Shown: piece after piece, positions 10,448 to 19,370 of the stretch | Position numbering within the stretch: position 1 is the stretch's first letter | Layout: every line of letters begins with the position of its first letter | The notes under the pieces: generated by a model | Seen by the model: only the letters and a program-made list of their open reading frames with translations | The model's database searches: none | What the model was told of the DNA's origin: nothing | Translations under genes and position numbers: made by a program | Assembly (NCBI RefSeq): GCF_000252995.1 | Contig: NC_015761.1 | Coordinates: 992,001-1,056,000 of the forward strand | Origin: Salmonella bongori NCTC 12419 | Lineage (GTDB): Bacteria > Pseudomonadota > Gammaproteobacteria > Enterobacterales > Enterobacteriaceae | Reading direction: 5' to 3' | Length of the DNA stretch: 64,000 bases

Positions 10448-11659
10448 TTACATGACGCGACAGGCAAACCCTTTCAGATACAGCCCTTCCGGGTAGGTGG
10501 CGATCACGGGGTGATCGGCGGCCTGACGGAACTGCTCTATAAATTGTACATCACGACCGGCATCTATTGCGGCATCGGCGATGATTTTCTGAAATAAATC
10601 GGTCGTCATCAGTCCGGAACAAGAGAACGTCAGCAGTATGCCCCCGGGATTGAGCAGTTGAATCGCCAGCATGTTAATGTCTTTATAGCCCCGGCAGGCA
10701 CCCATCAACTGGCTTTTATTTTCGACAAATTTGGGCGGGTCCATGATGATGACGTCGAATTTTTCGCCGCGGTCGCGGTAGGTGCGCAGTAGCTTGAACA
10801 CATCATCACGCACGAATTCCGCTTTGCTCAGATCCAGCTTATTCAGCGCGACGTTTTGTTTTGCAATATCGAGCGCTTCCTGGGAAGTATCGACGCTGAC
10901 GACCTGGCTGCAGCCACCCATCAACGCCGATACGGCAAACCCACCGGTGTAGGAAAAGCAGTTCAGTACTCGCTGATTTTTCACGTAGCGGCGCGTCGCC
11001 AGACGACTGTCGCGCTGATCAAGATAATAACCGGTTTTGTGGCCGCCCTGGATATCGACCAGTAATTTCATACCGTGCTCTTCAATCGACAGAAGTGTAG
11101 GCGGTAGTTCGCCGGTTACCGGGCCTTGTGTTAGCGCCATACCCTCTTTTTTCCGCACCGCGACGTCGCTGCGATCGTAAATAGCGCAATCCGGATAGCA
11201 TGTTTGCAGAGCGCTAATTAAGGCGGCGCGTTGATATTCGGCACCGGCGCTGAGCAGTTGCAATACCAGGAAGTTGTCAAAGCGGTCAATGGTGACACCC
11301 GGCAGACCATCGGATTCACCAGCAATCAGACGATAGCTATCCAGACCGTCTTTTTGCGCCAGCCAGTTGCGCCACTGCTGCGCCTGTTGCAGGCGGCGGA
11401 TGAAAAACGCAACATCTATAGATTCTGCTTTATCAAATGTCCAGACGCGGGCGCGAATTTGTGACGCGGGGGAATACGCGCCACGTGCTAACCATTTACC
11501 CTGATGGTCAACGATGTCAATGGTTTCACCGAGACTGGCTTTGCCTTCCAGGCGGGAAACAGCGCCGGAAAAGACCCACGGGTGGCGACGGAGTAAAGAC
11601 TTTTCGCGCCCTTTGCTGAGCACTAAACGGGGATACTGCGGAAATGTAGATTCAGTCAT
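10448..11659 (-). CDS. rlmI: 23S rRNA (cytosine1962-C5)-methyltransferase RlmI
   Basis: RlmI methylates C1962 of 23S rRNA using S-adenosylmethionine. The chosen start MTESTFPQYPRLVLSKGREK gives 403 residues: an N-terminal PUA domain (about 8-90) then a Rossmann methyltransferase with motif NCFSYTGGFAVSA, acidic VSVDTS, motif IV IIMDPPKFV and the catalytic-region LTFSCSG. Extra in-frame sequence upstream lacks a good ribosome-binding site. Confidence 0.95.
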   Translation of the reverse strand: MTESTFPQYPRLVLSKGREKSLLRRHPWVFSGAVSRLEGKASLGETIDIVDHQGKWLARGAYSPASQIRARVWTFDKAESIDVAFFIRRLQQAQQWRNWLAQKDGLDSYRLIAGESDGLPGVTIDRFDNFLVLQLLSAGAEYQRAALISALQTCYPDCAIYDRSDVAVRKKEGMALTQGPVTGELPPTLLSIEEHGMKLLVDIQGGHKTGYYLDQRDSRLATRRYVKNQRVLNCFSYTGGFAVSALMGGCSQVVSVDTSQEALDIAKQNVALNKLDLSKAEFVRDDVFKLLRTYRDRGEKFDVIIMDPPKFVENKSQLMGACRGYKDINMLAIQLLNPGGILLTFSCSGLMTTDLFQKIIADAAIDAGRDVQFIEQFRQAADHPVIATYPEGLYLKGFACRVM

Positions 11660-11872
11660 GCGGAGCAACCTCTCACAAACAGTGACGCGAGCCGGATGAT
11701 AGTTCCAGCCAGGGACTGTGAAAACGAAATGGCGCGTAGGGTAGCACAGATGAGGGGGGCAATCATCAGTGTATGGGGTGAGCATTTCAGCACAAAACAG
11801 AATCGTAAAGGCACAGTTTCTTGAGCGGGCGCTTTTTATATTGCTATTTCTGTATATGAAGAAGGAAATACA

Positions 11873-12421
11873 ATGAAAACAGTCTTCTCTTTAACCGCCG
11901 CCGCAATGATGGCATTGAGTGGTAGCGTATCTGCGGCTTCGGCGTTTAGCCTTAGTAGTGCGGATATCCCGGCGGATTTTCGTTTAACGCAACAACACGT
12001 CTTTAAAGGATTTGGTTGTGGCGGAGAAAATATTTCGCCGCAGCTGAGCTGGCGCAACCCGCCTGTCGGAACTAAAAGTTACGCTATTACTGTCTTCGAC
12101 CCCGATGCGCCCACCGGAAGCGGCTGGTGGCACTGGACGATGGTAAATATTCCGGCTCAGGTTCATGACCTGCCGACGGGGGTTGATAAAAACACGCTGC
12201 CCGCTGGGGTGGTGCAGGGACGCAATGATTTCGGTTATGCTGGCTTTGGCGGCGCCTGTCCACCGCCGGGCGATAAACCTCATCGTTATCAGTTTACCGT
12301 GTGGGCGCTGAATACAAAGACACTGCCGCTCGACAGTGAGTCGAGTGGCGCGTTAGTGGGGTTTATGCTTAACACGCATGTGATTGCGAAAGCAAAATTC
12401 ACGGCCACATACGGAAGATAA
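11873..12421 (+). CDS. Periplasmic YbhB/YbcL-type PEBP protein
   Basis: A 182-residue phosphatidylethanolamine-binding protein family member. A signal peptide (MKTVFSLTAAAMMALSGSVSA) precedes the PEBP core with the ligand-site motifs DPDAPTGSGWWHW and GACPPPGDKPHRY. The ligand and function are unknown; YbcL homologues in uropathogenic E. coli modulate host responses, but no such role can be claimed here. It precedes an AraC-type regulator by 16 bp, so the two may be co-transcribed. Confidence 0.88.
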   Translation: MKTVFSLTAAAMMALSGSVSAASAFSLSSADIPADFRLTQQHVFKGFGCGGENISPQLSWRNPPVGTKSYAITVFDPDAPTGSGWWHWTMVNIPAQVHDLPTGVDKNTLPAGVVQGRNDFGYAGFGGACPPPGDKPHRYQFTVWALNTKTLPLDSESSGALVGFMLNTHVIAKAKFTATYGR

Positions 12422-12437
12422 AACAGAGGGCGGCACG

Positions 12438-13226
12438 GTGCAGGAGATGCATGTTCGACATCAAGACCTTACGACGGCAGAGGTGCGATCCAGCCATCTG
12501 CACCGTTTGCATCGTGTGACGCTTTTTTCCGCCGCTATCTGCCACATTACGCAGGGCAGTAAAGTCATCATTCAGGACGATAATCGTCTTGTCGCCGGGC
12601 CTGGCGAGTTGATTATTATCCCGGCGAACACGCCGCTGGAGATTATCAATCAGCCAGCGCAGAGTGGTTTTCGCTCCGATCTGCTGTTGCTTTCACCGCA
12701 GATTATTGCGCGTTTTAAGTCAATGTATGTGCAGGATTATCCGCCGGCGAAACTGACATCGCTGTGTACGCCGATGAGCCATAGTCTGTCATTTATGTGG
12801 ACGAACGTGTTGGATGCGGTGCGCCAGGCGTTACCCGCTGGGCTGCAAGAACATCAGGCGATGGGGTTACTGTTAGCGCTTTTGCATGATGGCGCGGCGG
12901 GACCGCTGCTTATTGAACGGCGTTATACTCTCACGGAGCAGGTGCGGCAACTGATTATGCTCTCGCCTGCTAAGCTATGGACAGCCCAGGAGATAGCTCG
13001 CCGTCTTGCTATGGGGACGTCAACGTTGCGTCGGCGTTTGCAGCGCGAATCGCAGAGTTATCGACAAATCATTGAAGAAGTGCGCATGTCCTGCGCGCTT
13101 TCTCAACTGCAATCGACGACGCTACCGATCAGCGAAATAGCGCTACGGTGCGGCTACCTGTCGGGGTCGCGATTTACGGCCAGATTCCGCCAACATTATG
13201 GGTGCCTGCCCAGCCAGGTACGTTAA
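12438..13226 (+). CDS. AraC-family transcriptional regulator
   Basis: About 262 residues from a GTG start preceded by GAGGGCGG; an ATG three codons later (MHVRHQDL) is the alternative. The N-terminal part is a cupin-like sensor domain (about 1-110, GPGELIIIPANTPLEI). The C-terminal 100 residues carry two helix-turn-helix motifs, AQEIARRLAMGTSTLRRRL and ISEIALRCGYLSGSRFTARF. The ligand is unknown; the target may be the adjoining PEBP gene. Confidence 0.85.
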   Translation: MQEMHVRHQDLTTAEVRSSHLHRLHRVTLFSAAICHITQGSKVIIQDDNRLVAGPGELIIIPANTPLEIINQPAQSGFRSDLLLLSPQIIARFKSMYVQDYPPAKLTSLCTPMSHSLSFMWTNVLDAVRQALPAGLQEHQAMGLLLALLHDGAAGPLLIERRYTLTEQVRQLIMLSPAKLWTAQEIARRLAMGTSTLRRRLQRESQSYRQIIEEVRMSCALSQLQSTTLPISEIALRCGYLSGSRFTARFRQHYGCLPSQVR

Positions 13227-13274
13227 GTCTGTTCTGTATGAGCGTCTGTCATTGATGATGAAAGGAGAACCGTT

Positions 13275-13556
13275 ATGTCAAAAGCATGCATTATCGCCTG
13301 GGTTTATGGTCGGGTTCAGGGCGTCGGGTTTCGCTATACCACGCAGCATGAAGCGCAACGGCTGGGTTTAACTGGCTATGCGAAGAATATGGATGACGGA
13401 AGCGTAGAAGTGGTGGCCTGTGGCGAGGCGGCGCAGGTGGAAAAGCTCATCAGGTGGCTGAAAGAGGGCGGGCCGCGCTCTGCTCGTGTGGATAAAATCC
13501 TCACTGAACCGCACAGCCCTCGCGAGACGTTAACAGGCTTCAGTATTCGGTATTAA
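13275..13556 (+). CDS. acyP: Acylphosphatase
   Basis: AcyP (YccX) hydrolyses carboxyl-phosphate bonds of acylphosphates. The 93-residue product has the family signature YGRVQGVGFRY with the catalytic arginine, and GYAKNMDDGSVEV containing the catalytic asparagine. A strong AAAGGAGAA ribosome-binding site precedes the ATG. Its end overlaps the tusE stop by 4 bp, tail to tail. Confidence 0.96.
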   Translation: MSKACIIAWVYGRVQGVGFRYTTQHEAQRLGLTGYAKNMDDGSVEVVACGEAAQVEKLIRWLKEGGPRSARVDKILTEPHSPRETLTGFSIRY

Positions 13557-13882
13557 ATACATTTTACTGGTTTGGGCAGGCCGGCGATTTTGGTCGCTTG
13601 CTTTGCCGGGCCTTTCGGAAACAGACGATACAGGTAGCGGCTGTTGCCTTTTTCTTCGCCGAACTTATTTGCCATCGCTTTTACCAGCATTCGGATGGCG
13701 GGAGAGGTATTAAACTCCAGGTAGAATTCGCGCACGAAGCGCACAACTTCCCAGTGTTCCGCAGAGAGTTCAATGCCTTCATTCGCGGCGATAGCGACGG
13801 CCAGCGGTTCACTCCACTGCGTCGTCTCTTTCAGATAGCCTTCGCTATCAGTACTGATTTCTTTATCTTCAAAGATCAACAT
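13553..13882 (-). CDS. tusE: Sulfurtransferase TusE
   Basis: TusE accepts persulfide sulfur from TusBCD and passes it to MnmA for 2-thiouridine formation in tRNA. The 109-residue DsrC-family product keeps the functional penultimate cysteine (KPVKCI at the C-terminus). Confidence 0.96.
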   Translation of the reverse strand: MLIFEDKEISTDSEGYLKETTQWSEPLAVAIAANEGIELSAEHWEVVRFVREFYLEFNTSPAIRMLVKAMANKFGEEKGNSRYLYRLFPKGPAKQATKIAGLPKPVKCI

Positions 13883-13929
13883 AACGTTTCACTGCGTAAT
13901 CAACACGAGCGGCAGTGTAGCAAAAAATA

Positions 13930-13951
13930 AAGCCCCGCATAAGCGGGGCTG
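13930..13951. terminator. Terminator hairpin between tusE and yccA
   Basis: The hairpin agccccgc ataa gcggggct is preceded by an A run, which is a T run for leftward transcription from yccA; it probably ends the yccA transcript. Confidence 0.75.
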
Positions 13952-13963
13952 GAAGAGGGGGGA

Positions 13964-14623
13964 TTAATCGCGGCTGGCGAAACCCAGGATGCTGAGCAGG
14001 CTGACAAAGATGTTGTATAGCGAAACATACAGGCTTACGGTCGCGCGAATATAGTTGGTTTCACCGCCGCGAATAATATTACTGGTTTCAAACAGGATAG
14101 CGCCCGAGGAAATCAGGATAAATACCGCGCTAATCGCCAGGTGCAACGCGGGCAGTTGCAGGAAAATATTCGCCACCATACCAATCAGTACAACGACGAG
14201 CCCGGCCATCAGCATACCGCCCAGGAAAGACATATCTTTACGGGTGGTCAGGACGTAAGCGGAGCAGCAGAAAAATACTAACGCAGTACCGCCTAACGCC
14301 ATGCCAATAACATCACCCATGCCCGCGGACAGATAGGCGTTAAGCATCGGTCCCAGGATGTACCCGAGGAAGCCGGTAAACGCAAAAGCAGACAGGATAC
14401 CCGTCGGCTTATTCGCCGTTTTATAGGTCAGGAACATCAGCCCATACATACCGACCAGCGTCAGGATCAAGCCGGGAGAGGGCAGCATCAGTACGGTACT
14501 GGCAGTCGCGGTGATTGCAGAAAAAGCCAGCGTCAGACTCAGCAGAAAATAGGTGTTGCGCAGTACTTTGTGCGTACTCAGTAGCGAGCTACGATCACGC
14601 GATGATGTAATGATACGATCCAT
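13964..14623 (-). CDS. yccA: FtsH modulator YccA (Bax inhibitor-1 family)
   Basis: A 219-residue inner membrane protein with seven predicted hydrophobic helices starting near residue 22 (TYFLLSLTLAFSAITATAS). The family member in E. coli is an FtsH substrate that modulates FtsH proteolysis of jammed SecY. It is the last core gene before serT. Confidence 0.96.
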   Translation of the reverse strand: MDRIITSSRDRSSLLSTHKVLRNTYFLLSLTLAFSAITATASTVLMLPSPGLILTLVGMYGLMFLTYKTANKPTGILSAFAFTGFLGYILGPMLNAYLSAGMGDVIGMALGGTALVFFCCSAYVLTTRKDMSFLGGMLMAGLVVVLIGMVANIFLQLPALHLAISAVFILISSGAILFETSNIIRGGETNYIRATVSLYVSLYNIFVSLLSILGFASRD

Positions 14624-15029
14624 TAGTCACTCTCTTATGACAGATGTAATTAATTAAGGAGAATAATAAAATCGGTCATCATCACCCAGCGGTTTTACCC
14701 ATCTTTACGCATTCGTTGACGTTTAGTTTCCTTAAAAGATTTCAGGCAATTACCGCCGTTGAGAGGGGGCTTTTACGTTAGCACTACGCCATAAAAAAAG
14801 CCGCTACGCTGACAGCGTCATCGGTCCCGGTAAAACAGAATACAAAAACGGCTAATCACAACGGAATGCATGATAGTGCTAAACCAACAGTAAGCCTGTT
14901 TTAGTGCTGAAGAAGTGATCAGTATGCTGCTATTTCAGGCAATTAACGGGATTTTGACTGTTTTTCACGCAAACAAACACATTCGGTCTTTACATGACGC
15001 ATCGGGATGTTTATAGTGCGCCTCATTCC
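14624..15029. other. Gene-free yccA-serT intergenic region
   Basis: No coding region is supported in these 406 bp. They should hold the yccA promoter (leftward) and the serT promoter (rightward). The serT promoter is suggested by TTTACA near 14990 and TATAGT at 15012, with a GC-rich discriminator before the tRNA start. Confidence 0.5.
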
Positions 15030-15117
15030 GGAAGTGTGGCCGAGCGGTTGAAGGCACCGGTCTTGAAAACCGGCGACCCGAAAGGGTTCCAGAGTTCGAA
15101 TCTCTGCGCTTCCGCCA
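15030..15117 (+). tRNA. serT: tRNA-Ser (UGA anticodon)
   Basis: An 88-nt class II tRNA: acceptor stem GGAAGTG paired with the 3' CTTCC, anticodon stem CCGG-TCTTGAAAA-CCGG with TGA anticodon, a long variable arm (CGACCCGAAAGGG), the T-loop GTTCGAATC and an encoded CCA. Its 3' half is the integration site for the prophage to the right; the gene remains intact because the inserted DNA restores its end. Confidence 0.97.
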
Positions 15118-15134
15118 GATTAAACAAGGGGTTA
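15057..15134 (+). repeat. attL: 78-bp prophage attachment repeat
   Basis: The block from the anticodon stem of serT through its CCA to AAGGGGTTA is identical over 78 bp to positions 44199-44276. Mismatches begin on both sides at the same offset. This is the expected crossover repeat of a tRNA-targeting tyrosine integrase and marks the left end of the prophage. Confidence 0.93.
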
Positions 15135-15222
15135 GCAATAAGCTAGCCCCTTCGTTTTTGAGGCGAAGAATAAAAAAAGAATATTCTCAGAGAATATCGT
15201 ATCTTTCCATTTGAATAAAAAT

Positions 15223-16242
15223 TCACTTTTCCCCAATAACCGGACGATCCAGTGTCGGGCTGATTTGTACCTTCCTGTCGTAGATAAGCACCTGGCTTTC
15301 TGTTTTGTGGCCGCTGAAAATCTGCTTATCCCTGCTACTACCCTCAAAATCTGAAATAGCTTTTGCCTTGATATCATGGAATGTGTAATCCAGCTGTCGG
15401 CCCAGTTCACTTTGTGCGGCGCGTACAGCTTTTAACCAGCGATTATTGAACGTCTTGTGGATGAACTGACCACGATTGTTGTTGTAGAGAACCAGCGCGT
15501 CAGGTGACAGTTTTGGACATTCTGTCTGTGCTGTTTTCAGCGCTTGCTGAAGGCGAGGTGTCCAGACCTTAATCTGTTTTTTTCCGGTCTTTCCTTGCTG
15601 GATAAAAATACCCTTATCAGAAACTTGCATCCAGCGCAGAGCGAGTACGTCAGCTTGCCGGGCGGCGCACAGGTAAGAAATTTCCATTGCAGCCCTGACA
15701 ACGTGATCAGCATGCTTATAAATAGCCAGGTAGTCTTCGTCAGTGATGTATTGCTCGCGAGCCTTGAGAGAGAATTTACTGACGCCAGCACACGGATTTC
15801 CCTTAACGTAACCGCGTTCATATCCCCAGCGGTAAACACGTGACATACTGCTCATCTCCTGGTTGGCCTGGTTTTTACTTTGCAGTCCACGACGATCCAT
15901 AAACTGACGCACATCTTCTGGCTTTATTACATCAGCTTTAACTTTACCAAACACGGCAAGTAATTTTTTCTGATGTTGTAAATAATCCCGCTGGGTTCGT
16001 ATTGCAAGCTCGGTGTAGTAGGCGCTTTTAAGAAACATTCCCCAGAGCTTTTCAAACGTCATTACATCTGAGTAATTGCGCCGTTCTTCCTCGTACCGTT
16101 TCCATAATGCCGACATAGTGAGTGTGATTGGCCCCAGTGTCACAGTTTCCCGCGACGTGGGTTTGTAGTAGTAACGCGTTTTTGTTTTGGATACGCGCGG
16201 CGGCAGTTTGTTATCTCCAGGATCCTTTCTTCTGCGCCCCAT
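15223..16242 (-). CDS. int: Prophage tyrosine integrase
   Basis: A 339-residue site-specific recombinase oriented toward attL, as usual for tRNA-targeting phages. The catalytic domain shows the first arginine in AARQADVLALRW, then HDIKAKAISDFEG and GHKTESQVLIYDRK with histidine and the nucleophilic tyrosine. The N-terminal arm-binding part (RRRKDPGDNKLPPRVSKT) and SAM-like core-binding domain precede it. Its stop codon is about 90 bp from the att repeat. Confidence 0.95.
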   Translation of the reverse strand: MGRRRKDPGDNKLPPRVSKTKTRYYYKPTSRETVTLGPITLTMSALWKRYEEERRNYSDVMTFEKLWGMFLKSAYYTELAIRTQRDYLQHQKKLLAVFGKVKADVIKPEDVRQFMDRRGLQSKNQANQEMSSMSRVYRWGYERGYVKGNPCAGVSKFSLKAREQYITDEDYLAIYKHADHVVRAAMEISYLCAARQADVLALRWMQVSDKGIFIQQGKTGKKQIKVWTPRLQQALKTAQTECPKLSPDALVLYNNNRGQFIHKTFNNRWLKAVRAAQSELGRQLDYTFHDIKAKAISDFEGSSRDKQIFSGHKTESQVLIYDRKVQISPTLDRPVIGEK

Positions 16243-16467
16243 TTAAATAGCTCCGAAATCGGGTTTTTCTTCTGTTCTGGTCTGTACGGTGATCTGTCCG
16301 TTCAATACAGCGTTAATGTGCGTCCAGGTCACCATCGGGCGACCTTCCCGGTCGGGTATGTACGAGACGCCGCCGCGGTCAAGGATTTCCCTTTGTTTGG
16401 ATGCCTTCTGATAACCGGTAAACTCAATCAGTTCTGCGTCTGTTAGCAGATCGTTTTCTCTGGTCAT
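16243..16467 (-). CDS. DUF4224 protein, candidate excisionase partner
   Basis: A 74-residue protein directly abutting int (the int start follows its stop codon). LTDAELIEFTGYQKASKQREIL fits DUF4224, a small family next to phage integrases, and the rest (VTWTHINAVLNG) resembles a short winged-helix. A recombination directionality or DNA-binding role is likely from position but not shown. Confidence 0.75.
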   Translation of the reverse strand: MTRENDLLTDAELIEFTGYQKASKQREILDRGGVSYIPDREGRPMVTWTHINAVLNGQITVQTRTEEKPDFGAI

Positions 16468-16502
16468 GTTGGTCTTTCCTCATCATCCGGTAACCGCATT
16501 GT

Positions 16503-16619
16503 TTAAGCATCCGGATCTCCTTTCTGCGCCAGCAGGTAGCAGAGGCGGCGGATTAAAACCTCAATCCGGTTGAGCGGGACGGCCTGCTGTCGAGCTGGTT
16601 TACGTGCGAAATCAATCAT
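16503..16619 (-). CDS. Small hypothetical phage protein (38 aa)
   Basis: A short frame encoding MIDFARKPARQQAVPLNR and ending LLAQKGDPDA, with a good GAGGGTGAG ribosome-binding site. It lies in the leftward operon between the putative left operator and the DUF4224 gene. Function is unknown; it may be just a leader peptide. Confidence 0.45.
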   Translation of the reverse strand: MIDFARKPARQQAVPLNRIEVLIRRLCYLLAQKGDPDA

Positions 16620-16767
16620 TCTCACCCTCGTTTGCCTTATCGCCGGCCAGCGGAACGTTTATCACCTTCTGCGCGTTAACTTTTCCACCTCATTCCGGTC
16701 TTCGTATGCCCCGGACGGCTACTTCGTGGGCGTCCTGCCTCGGTGGTTCGTTGTTGCTATGGAATAA

Positions 16768-16830
16768 GTAAAGCATCATTTTACTTCTTAGTCAACTTAT
16801 ACGGAATTAAAGCGTAAAGCAAAGCTGTAC
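16768..16830. promoter_or_regulatory. Left operator region (OL-like)
   Basis: The 17-mer GTAAAGCATCATTTTAC at 16768-16784 is the exact reverse complement of the operator found at 19420-19436 between the repressor and cro genes. A weaker copy, GTAAAGCAAAGCTGTAC, stands at 16814-16830. Spacing (46 bp) resembles that of the right pair (49 bp). This should be where the repressor controls leftward transcription of the int operon. Confidence 0.75.
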
Positions 16831-16908
16831 AACAAGCATGTTCATTTTTGGACTATGTTTAGCAGCTCAATATGTATATGATTAAAAAAACATCAGTAAG
16901 AGGTGGTT

Positions 16909-17049
16909 ATGGAACGCGATGAGCTGGAAGAAGACCGTGCGACATTCATTGCGGGTGAGATTGGCGGCGCAGTGGTCGAATTGATAATCGACGGCGTAGT
17001 GATCAGCCGCGATGCAACAGTTAAACGTCTGAAGGAGAAGAGGAGGTGA
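16909..17049 (+). CDS. Small hypothetical phage protein (46 aa)
   Basis: Encodes MERDELEEDRATFIAGEIGG followed by VVELIIDGVVISRDATVKRLKEKRR, with an AGAGGTGG ribosome-binding site. Highly charged, one domain at most. It sits rightward between the left operator and the convergent DUF3037 gene. No family recognised. Confidence 0.5.
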   Translation: MERDELEEDRATFIAGEIGGAVVELIIDGVVISRDATVKRLKEKRR

Positions 17050-17154
17050 GTCGGGAACGTTATTCACAAAGGTGTATTACGGGATGCAGCAGCTATGGTG
17101 AGGAAAGGGCAGTAAATACCCGGCGCGGTGGCCGGGTTGGATTCATAAACTAAA

Positions 17155-17961
17155 TTACTGAAGCATTGACGCAGCGTTTAACATCTTCTCATAATAAAAA
17201 TTCATATCTTCTTTACTGTACGCGTTTATAAGGTTATCTGCATGTTTTTCAAGAAGATTTATTTGCTGTTTTGCTGTTTTTTCTTGTGCTGTAGTTTCCG
17301 CTGCATAAATAACAAATGAGTCAATATTATATTTGTAAATTTCACATGCTTTTGAAATTGTTAAAGCACTCACAGCAGCCTCACCCATTTGTTTTTTAAA
17401 ATTTTCTGAACGGAAATCTAAAGTTTCAGTCAGATGGTATTTGCCGTTCTTAAGCAAGAAATCTGCAACTAAACCTTCGTCATCGCTTATAGGATAGTTA
17501 GCAACAATCTTGTGCTGATAAAGGTCTTCAGAGTATTTGCTAAAGATTCCGTGCTGCATGAAGGTTGACTTTATTTCAAAGAAAACTTTTCTTTTCAGTT
17601 GCTTGTGAGATTGTTTCTGTGGATTTACTAACCTATTCATCAAATCAGTAATTTTTGTTTCGTAATTATCATTGCTTTGAATGGTAAACATACCAAAAGA
17701 AGATAGTGATAACGATCCCTTAAAAAGGCAGGGAAGAAGTTCAACGTCATTTATTTTGTGTGACAAATCAAAAAGTGAGTTTGAAAGATCTTCCAAGTAA
17801 TTTTGTGAAAGACCTTTATCAATTGCTTTAAGCTTTGAAACTGAATTAAGCATGCGTACGTCTATGTCGGAGTCGTGGTAAACGATCAAGCCAACGTTAA
17901 TCGTTTCACCTTTCTCAAGATTAGGCGTAACTCTGATTAAGCTGTATTTGAAGGTTTTCAA
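17155..17961 (-). CDS. DUF3037 family protein paired with HipA-like kinase
   Basis: A 268-residue protein; the N-terminus KTFKYSLIRVTPNLEKGETINVGLIVYH is the DUF3037 signature. Its ATG overlaps the stop of the upstream kinase gene by 4 bp, showing translational coupling. DUF3037 genes are often paired with HipA-like kinases. It is AT-rich compared with the phage backbone, consistent with cargo. Biochemical role unknown. Confidence 0.82.
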   Translation of the reverse strand: MKTFKYSLIRVTPNLEKGETINVGLIVYHDSDIDVRMLNSVSKLKAIDKGLSQNYLEDLSNSLFDLSHKINDVELLPCLFKGSLSLSSFGMFTIQSNDNYETKITDLMNRLVNPQKQSHKQLKRKVFFEIKSTFMQHGIFSKYSEDLYQHKIVANYPISDDEGLVADFLLKNGKYHLTETLDFRSENFKKQMGEAAVSALTISKACEIYKYNIDSFVIYAAETTAQEKTAKQQINLLEKHADNLINAYSKEDMNFYYEKMLNAASMLQ

Positions 17962-18806
17962 GAGGTTATCTCCAGTCTTATAGCGTTTATTCGCTCAATT
18001 CTTTCCTCACTATCCCACCACTTCAGAAAATATTCTTTATGCATTGGTGGCATCCATGCGACAGGCATGGACTCTAGTATATCAGAGATTGTAGCAACTC
18101 CAATTTTCTCAATCTTGTCAAGTATTGACAATGCGCACATTCTTAATTCTGGTGTATCGCCGACAAATTGCTTAGCTATAGACCAGTTTGTTGATGTGCT
18201 TGAGTCCGTAGGAAGTGTGTGCGGGGTGCTACGTGGCCAACCGATAACAAAAGAACTCAAGCTAAAATCGAACGTTTTTACTATGATATGACCGCGCGTA
18301 TTCTCCATGTAAAGATAATTATTGAGATGGCGATCAATGTTGTACACGAATTGGTCAAATGCATAAATTGCCCATAGCTGTTTTTTCAATGACTCAGAGG
18401 CGTTTGCCAGCAAATTGATCCATTGCGGGCCGTTAAGTCCTGACTTCCATGCAGAAAACTCAATGCGAGAGCCAAATACATACTCGCCATCAGCAATACA
18501 CTTAAGAACCTTACAAACAGGAGTTGCAATACCACACCTTTCAGCCAAATTTGTGCAAAACCACTCTGCAGCAGGTACTTGAGTTGGGTTTTGTACAGGA
18601 AAAGGAGGTGCAGTTTTCATACTTTTAACCGCATACTCCATCTCATCAGTGGCAATGGCAAAACCAGAAAGATGCACAGTACCCAAGTTCGATGGGGTAT
18701 ATTCATTGAACTCTAATTCAAATAAACTTCCTTGTTCCGGGTCCGGTTCGCTATTGTTTGGATCTTGTTCTTCTGTCATCTGCTTTTTACCCCACAAAGA
18801 AGACAT
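17958..18806 (-). CDS. HipA-like Ser/Thr kinase
   Basis: A 282-residue protein with HipA-type kinase features: a candidate ATP-site lysine in EYAVKSMK (about residue 61), the catalytic loop DQFVYNIDRHLNN at 151-163 and the metal-binding KTFDFS at 177-182. It lacks the HipA N-subdomain and is shorter than HipA (440). It lies downstream of and in the same direction as the repressor gene, so lysogens probably express it. A role as toxin, regulator or phage-exclusion kinase is inference. Confidence 0.8.
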   Translation of the reverse strand: MSSLWGKKQMTEEQDPNNSEPDPEQGSLFELEFNEYTPSNLGTVHLSGFAIATDEMEYAVKSMKTAPPFPVQNPTQVPAAEWFCTNLAERCGIATPVCKVLKCIADGEYVFGSRIEFSAWKSGLNGPQWINLLANASESLKKQLWAIYAFDQFVYNIDRHLNNYLYMENTRGHIIVKTFDFSLSSFVIGWPRSTPHTLPTDSSTSTNWSIAKQFVGDTPELRMCALSILDKIEKIGVATISDILESMPVAWMPPMHKEYFLKWWDSEERIERINAIRLEITS

Positions 18807-18977
18807 GTAAACCTCATGAAATTAAATTATCTCTATAATATTCTTAGCTTTTTTCTATTCCGGTCTCTCATGGCGAGCATAGCCAAGTTTTCTCCCCATG
18901 CTTCATGTTCGTAAGCGGGGCAGTTCTAGTTTGTTAGGCTTCGAAATGTGTGGTTGAGCAGAGCCTAACTAGGGTAG

Positions 18978-19361
18978 TTACTCCACATCGCCCTTAATCC
19001 GCCGCCCCATATACTTGGCGTACAGTTCATCGAGCTCCTTCAGGCGCAGGGATACGATTCGCAACATGTTCTGTTGTTCTTCTTCCGGTAACTGGCGATA
19101 GAGCTCAAGCAGGCGCTGTTCGTCAGGTTTAAGTCCGTCTTTCTCTCCGACATCCTCACCAAGCAGCCACGGAACTGATACGCCAGCAGCATCAGCAATA
19201 GCTAATGCGGAGCTTTTGCTAATTCTTCCTGTTTTGAACCAACTGGAAACTGCTTGCTTGCTGACACCAGCTACCCTGGCCATCTCTGTTTTAGAGAAAC
19301 CCTTCTTATTTAACTCTGCCAGCCTGGAGATCAGGCCATTCGTCAGTGTGTTATCGCTCAT
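18978..19361 (-). CDS. Prophage repressor, short, no S24 domain
   Basis: The start is placed at MSDNTLTNGLISRLAELNKK, giving 127 residues. An XRE helix-turn-helix (FSKTEMARVAGVSKQAVSSWFKTG) is followed only by a helical tail (LKPDEQRLLELYRQLPEEEQ...), with no LexA-like S24 peptidase domain. Such repressors occur in Gifsy-type Salmonella prophages and are removed by antirepressors, not by RecA-driven cleavage. It is divergent from cro with two operators between them. Confidence 0.88.
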   Translation of the reverse strand: MSDNTLTNGLISRLAELNKKGFSKTEMARVAGVSKQAVSSWFKTGRISKSSALAIADAAGVSVPWLLGEDVGEKDGLKPDEQRLLELYRQLPEEEQQNMLRIVSLRLKELDELYAKYMGRRIKGDVE

Positions 19362-19370
19362 CGCCTCATT

